Below are positions 61,130-64,000 of a stretch of 64,000 bases of DNA, in pieces. Within the stretch, counting starts at the first letter, position 1. The number at the start of each line of letters is the position of its first letter. The stretch is from Kineosporia mesophila (GTDB lineage Bacteria > Actinomycetota > Actinomycetes > Actinomycetales > Kineosporiaceae): the NCBI RefSeq assembly GCF_021129235.1, contig NZ_JAJOMA010000006.1:259580-323579 (forward strand), given 5' to 3'. A model generated the notes under the pieces. The model searched no databases. It saw nothing but the letters and a program-made list of their open reading frames with translations, and was not told the origin of the DNA. A program made the translations under genes and the position numbers.

Positions 61130-62011
61130 TTAGCGGTAGCTGCCGATCAGCGTGGTCACGATCAGCGACCAGCCGTCGACGAGCACGAAGAGCAACAACT
61201 TGAACGGGAGGGAGACGAGCGCCGGGGGCAGCATCACCATGCCCAGCGACATCAGGATCGCGCTGACCACGATGTCGATGACCAGGAAGGGTATGAAGAT
61301 CACGAACCCGATGATGAACGCGCCACGCAGCTCGCTGAGCACGAAAGCCGGTATCAGGGTGCGGAGGTCGACCTTCTCCCGGGTGGCCGGGTTGGGCAGG
61401 TCGGCCGCCCGCGTCATCAGGGCCAGTTCCTCGTCGCGAGTGTGCTTCAGCATGAACTCACGCAGCGGCTGGCTGCCGGCCCGGTAGGCCTGCGTCACCG
61501 TCATGTCGCCCTTGGAGTAGGGCTGGATGGCCTTCTCGTTGATGGCGTCGGCGGTCGGCCCCATGATGAACAGGGACAGGAACAGGGCGAGCCCGACCAG
61601 GACCTGGTTCGGCGGTACCGACGGTGTGCCCAGCGCCTGCCGGGTCAGCGACAGTACGACCACGAGCTTGGTGAACGACGTGCACAGCAGCAGCACCGAG
61701 GGCGCCACACCGATCAGCGTCACCAGCAGGATGATCGAGATCACCTGACTGCGCTGTCCCGGCACGCTGACCGTGACGTCACTGCTGTCGGCGGCCGTCG
61801 GGTTGTCCGGGTCGGCCGGGTTGTTCGGCTCGACCGGGGCCGAGATCGAGGCAGAGACGGGGGTGGAGCTCTGGGAAGACACCGCCGCCTGGGCGGCCGG
61901 GCCCGGACCCGCGATCTGGAGGAAGCAGAACGCCAGGCCGAACAGCAGCCCGGCGAACAGCCGAAGACCAGGTCGCAGGCCCTTCCGGGAGGAATGGCCG
62001 GTCATGGTCAC
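61130..62011 (-). CDS. fliP: Flagellar export protein FliP
   Basis: 293 residues: cleavable signal sequence (about 1-42), a variable Pro/Asp/Ala stretch, then the FliP core with FTKLVVVLSLTRQALGTPSVPPNQVL, LFLSLFIMGP and LIPAFVLSELRGAFIIGF. It forms the pentameric FliP ring of the export gate. GTG 62011 overlaps the fliO stop (GTGA); an ATG two codons later is an alternative start. Confidence 0.96.
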   Translation of the reverse strand: MTMTGHSSRKGLRPGLRLFAGLLFGLAFCFLQIAGPGPAAQAAVSSQSSTPVSASISAPVEPNNPADPDNPTAADSSDVTVSVPGQRSQVISIILLVTLIGVAPSVLLLCTSFTKLVVVLSLTRQALGTPSVPPNQVLVGLALFLSLFIMGPTADAINEKAIQPYSKGDMTVTQAYRAGSQPLREFMLKHTRDEELALMTRAADLPNPATREKVDLRTLIPAFVLSELRGAFIIGFVIFIPFLVIDIVVSAILMSLGMVMLPPALVSLPFKLLLFVLVDGWSLIVTTLIGSYR

Positions 62012-63780
62012 CCCCGCCGGACGGTCAGATCACGCAGCGCGTCGACTCCCTGTCGCCACGTCCTGGGCGACAGCACCGATCCATTGATCTGAGGGTCTTG
62101 CTGCTGGGACCGGCGGCCCGAGGGCCGGGCCGGAGCCTGGGGTGCGCGTCCCTGCGCCTGGGCACGAGTCTGCCGGGTGGGAACCGGGGGCCGAGCCGCG
62201 CTGCCGGGCAGCGGGGTCCGGTCGGGCTGGGTGGTCCGGCCGCGCTGCGCGGGCAGTACCGACTGGGCCCGCCGGGCCGGGGTGGGTGCCGGCACCGCCG
62301 GCTGGGCCCGCTCGGGGCGCAGCGAGGGGTAGGCCTCGGCCTGGAACTCGGCCACCTGGCGCGCGGTGCGCTCGGGCAGGGTCTCCGGCCGGGCGGGTCG
62401 CACCTCGGTACGGGAACGCGCCTGGAGATCGATCTTCGGACGCGGTCGGCGTGCGGGTGGCTGGTTCCGGGGCTGGTCGTCGAGCAGCGCGGCCGGGGAG
62501 TCCGGGGCGAACGTGCTGCGGGCGGCCCGCCTTCCGGGCCTCGCCTCGTCGGTCGGCCGCGGTGCCGGGACCGGCGTTGGAGCCGGAGCGGGCTGGGGTA
62601 CCGGAGCGGGCTGGGGCACCGGCGCCGGCCGGGGTACCGGGGCGGTCCGGCCCGCTGCGCGCAGAGCCGTGGCCAGGTCCGGGTACTCGTCCACGTTCAG
62701 GGTGTCCGGCAGAGGGGTGGGTGTGTCGTCGGCCGGGGCCTCCCGCAACGACGCCCGGTTCTCGGCGCGGGTGCGGGGGGTCTGGTCGAGCGGTGGTCCC
62801 GCGGCCCGGCGGCCCGAAGGCCTGGGTGCCGGGGGCGGGTTGTCCAGATCAAGAGCAACGGACGAGGTGCTCTCCCCGGTCGTCCCGCTCACCTGGGGCA
62901 GCGGGTCGACCCGGTCTCGGACGTCGATGAGCAGCGAGTCGACCGGGGCCCCAGGGTGGTTCGGGGCCTCGGTGTCGTTCGGGGCCTCGGTGCCCGGCTC
63001 GAACTCGCTCAGCTGTTCGTAGGTGCCGGCCGGTTCCAGTTCCTGTTCCGGGTACGTCTCGAGATGGTCAGGCGTCTCGAAACTGCCGTACTCCTGAAGG
63101 TTGTCGTCCTGCTCGGCGTCGAAGGCGGGATCGGTCGGCTGGGTCTCGTACTGCTCGGCCGAGTCCGGCCTGACCGAGTTCTGCTCGAACAGGGCGGCCA
63201 GTTGCACCGCGGCGTCTTCGCTCTCGTGCAGTTCATCGGTGTCGATGTGTTCGGGGCTGCTCACAGAAGTGGGGACGCGGGTGGGCACCACGGTGGGAAC
63301 CGTGACCCCGCGCGGTCCGGCCCGGCGACGGCCACGCCGCCGGGAGCGGCGGCTCGTCGGAGCCGGTTCCTCGTCCATCATTTTCTTCCCGAAACCCAGC
63401 TGCTCGCGCAGGCTCGCCCCGATGAAACCGGTGACCCCGCTGGAGCTCCGGGCGGCCGAACGGCTCCGCCGGGACCCGGTGGAGTGAGCTGCGAACGCCT
63501 CGGCGATCTGCCCGTCCTGACCCTCCTGCCCGCAGTCGATGTCGGCGAGCATGGTCACACCCTGTGCGGTGACCCCGAGAAGCAGCTTGCGGTCGGAGAT
63601 CTCGATGACCGCCAGGTTCGCCTCACGGGAGAGACCGATGCGCTCGACGATCTTCAGGCCGCTGCCGCCGTTCTCACCGTGGGCCCGGCGGGCGACGCGG
63701 GCGACGAGCCCGATCGACACCAGCACCACGATCAGGCCGCCGACGACCCGGCCCAGCATGTCCAGGTCGCCGCCCATCAT
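62008..63780 (-). CDS. fliO: FliO-like protein with very long disordered tail
   Basis: 590 residues, against about 100-230 for usual FliO. One N-terminal membrane helix (VVGGLIVVLVSIGLVARVA) is followed by the FliO beta domain (LKIVERIGLSREANLAVIEISD, LLLGVTAQGVTMLADID). From about residue 105 the chain is low-complexity: a basic run (SRRSRRRGRRRAGPRG), an acidic Glu/Asp/Thr stretch, then Pro/Ala/Arg-rich PAPVPQPAP repeats. FliO aids FliP complex assembly. The position between fliN and fliP supports the name. ATG overlaps the fliN stop. Confidence 0.85.
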   Translation of the reverse strand: MMGGDLDMLGRVVGGLIVVLVSIGLVARVARRAHGENGGSGLKIVERIGLSREANLAVIEISDRKLLLGVTAQGVTMLADIDCGQEGQDGQIAEAFAAHSTGSRRSRSAARSSSGVTGFIGASLREQLGFGKKMMDEEPAPTSRRSRRRGRRRAGPRGVTVPTVVPTRVPTSVSSPEHIDTDELHESEDAAVQLAALFEQNSVRPDSAEQYETQPTDPAFDAEQDDNLQEYGSFETPDHLETYPEQELEPAGTYEQLSEFEPGTEAPNDTEAPNHPGAPVDSLLIDVRDRVDPLPQVSGTTGESTSSVALDLDNPPPAPRPSGRRAAGPPLDQTPRTRAENRASLREAPADDTPTPLPDTLNVDEYPDLATALRAAGRTAPVPRPAPVPQPAPVPQPAPAPTPVPAPRPTDEARPGRRAARSTFAPDSPAALLDDQPRNQPPARRPRPKIDLQARSRTEVRPARPETLPERTARQVAEFQAEAYPSLRPERAQPAVPAPTPARRAQSVLPAQRGRTTQPDRTPLPGSAARPPVPTRQTRAQAQGRAPQAPARPSGRRSQQQDPQINGSVLSPRTWRQGVDALRDLTVRRG

Positions 63781-64000
63781 GTCGCGTCCCGGGTGACGAT
63801 CTCGGTGATGCGCAGGCCGAAGCTCTCGTCCACGACCACGACCTCGCCGCGGGCCAGCAGGGTGCCGTTGACCAGCAGGTCGGCCGGGGAACCGGCGAGG
63901 CGATCGAGCTCCACCACGTCGCCGGGGGCGAGTGCGAGCAACTGGCGCACCGACATCCGGGTCCGGCCGAGCTCGCAGGTCACCTCCATCTCGACGTCGC
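63777..64000 (-). CDS. fliN: Flagellar motor switch protein FliN (partial, C-terminal end)
   Basis: The last 74 codons of a SpoA/FliN domain run off the right edge: VTCELGRTRMSVRQLLALAPG, then VVELDRLAGSPADLLVNGTLLARGEVVVVDESFGLRITEIV. FliN forms the C-ring base that CheY-P acts on. The frame is open to position 64000, so the true start lies outside; the internal ATG is not the start. Its stop overlaps the fliO start. Confidence 0.93.
   Translation of the reverse strand, partial: DVEMEVTCELGRTRMSVRQLLALAPGDVVELDRLAGSPADLLVNGTLLARGEVVVVDESFGLRITEIVTRDAT

Overview
The window is high-GC DNA (roughly 70%) with GTG/ATG starts, dense ATGA/GTGA overlaps, a class E sortase, a dCTP deaminase of the actinobacterial type, and a full set of flagellar export and chemotaxis genes. 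Together these point to a flagellated actinobacterium. A motile-spore lineage such as the Kineosporiaceae is a reasonable guess, but this is inference and not proven by any single gene.

Layout. 1-4760 (+): the 3' part of an NRPS-independent siderophore operon (ATP-grasp ligase and two IucA/IucC synthetases), closed by a perfect bidirectional terminator. 4787-9385 (-): membrane and hypothetical proteins and a 14-TM MFS drug exporter. 9567-15448 (+): nitrilase-family hydrolase, CopD-CtaG fusion for copper/cytochrome oxidase assembly, S9 peptidase, membrane-anchored hypothetical. 15492-17798 (-): FadE-type acyl-CoA dehydrogenase with a dyad in its promoter, and a GlsB-type stress membrane protein. 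17975-24619: mostly housekeeping or regulatory genes (aldehyde dehydrogenase, PAP2 phosphatase, MerR/GyrI regulator, tRNA-Gly(CCC), dcd, a hypothetical). 24850-29163 (+): three secreted glycosidases (CBM5/12-GH18 chitinase, GH16-CBM6 beta-glucanase, GH64 beta-1,3-glucanase), the set needed to attack a fungal cell wall. 29824-34288 (+): a 1071-residue Ig-like-repeat surface protein behind a 600-bp leader, and a secreted metzincin protease.

34465-42437 (+): a tightly overlapped chemotaxis operon, cheA-cheW-cheY-cheB-cheR-cheX-cheY-cheX2-EAL/HDOD, followed by nadE. The other half of the motility locus lies on the minus strand from 64000 to 44525: fliN(partial)-fliO-fliP-fliQ-fliR-flhB, then an inserted TIG-repeat LPXTG-type surface protein plus class E sortase, then flhA-flhF-like-small membrane protein. 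Candidate FliA (sigma-28) promoters with the same CTCAA-N16-GCCGATG layout precede both cheA and flhA, linking the two halves in one regulon.

Most unusual points: (i) the gene after flhA encodes a 1876-residue protein whose N-terminus looks like FlhF and whose C-terminus looks like an SRP-type GTPase that has lost its P-loop, the two joined by a Pro/Ala/Ser/Thr-rich linker of about 1,600 residues with tandem repeats; (ii) FliO carries a disordered tail of about 480 residues; (iii) a sortase and a 12-TIG-repeat adhesin, the latter with an LAFTG signal but a long cytoplasmic tail, sit between flhB and flhA; (iv) the chemotaxis operon has two CheYs and two CheX-like putative phosphatases but no receptor or cheD nearby.
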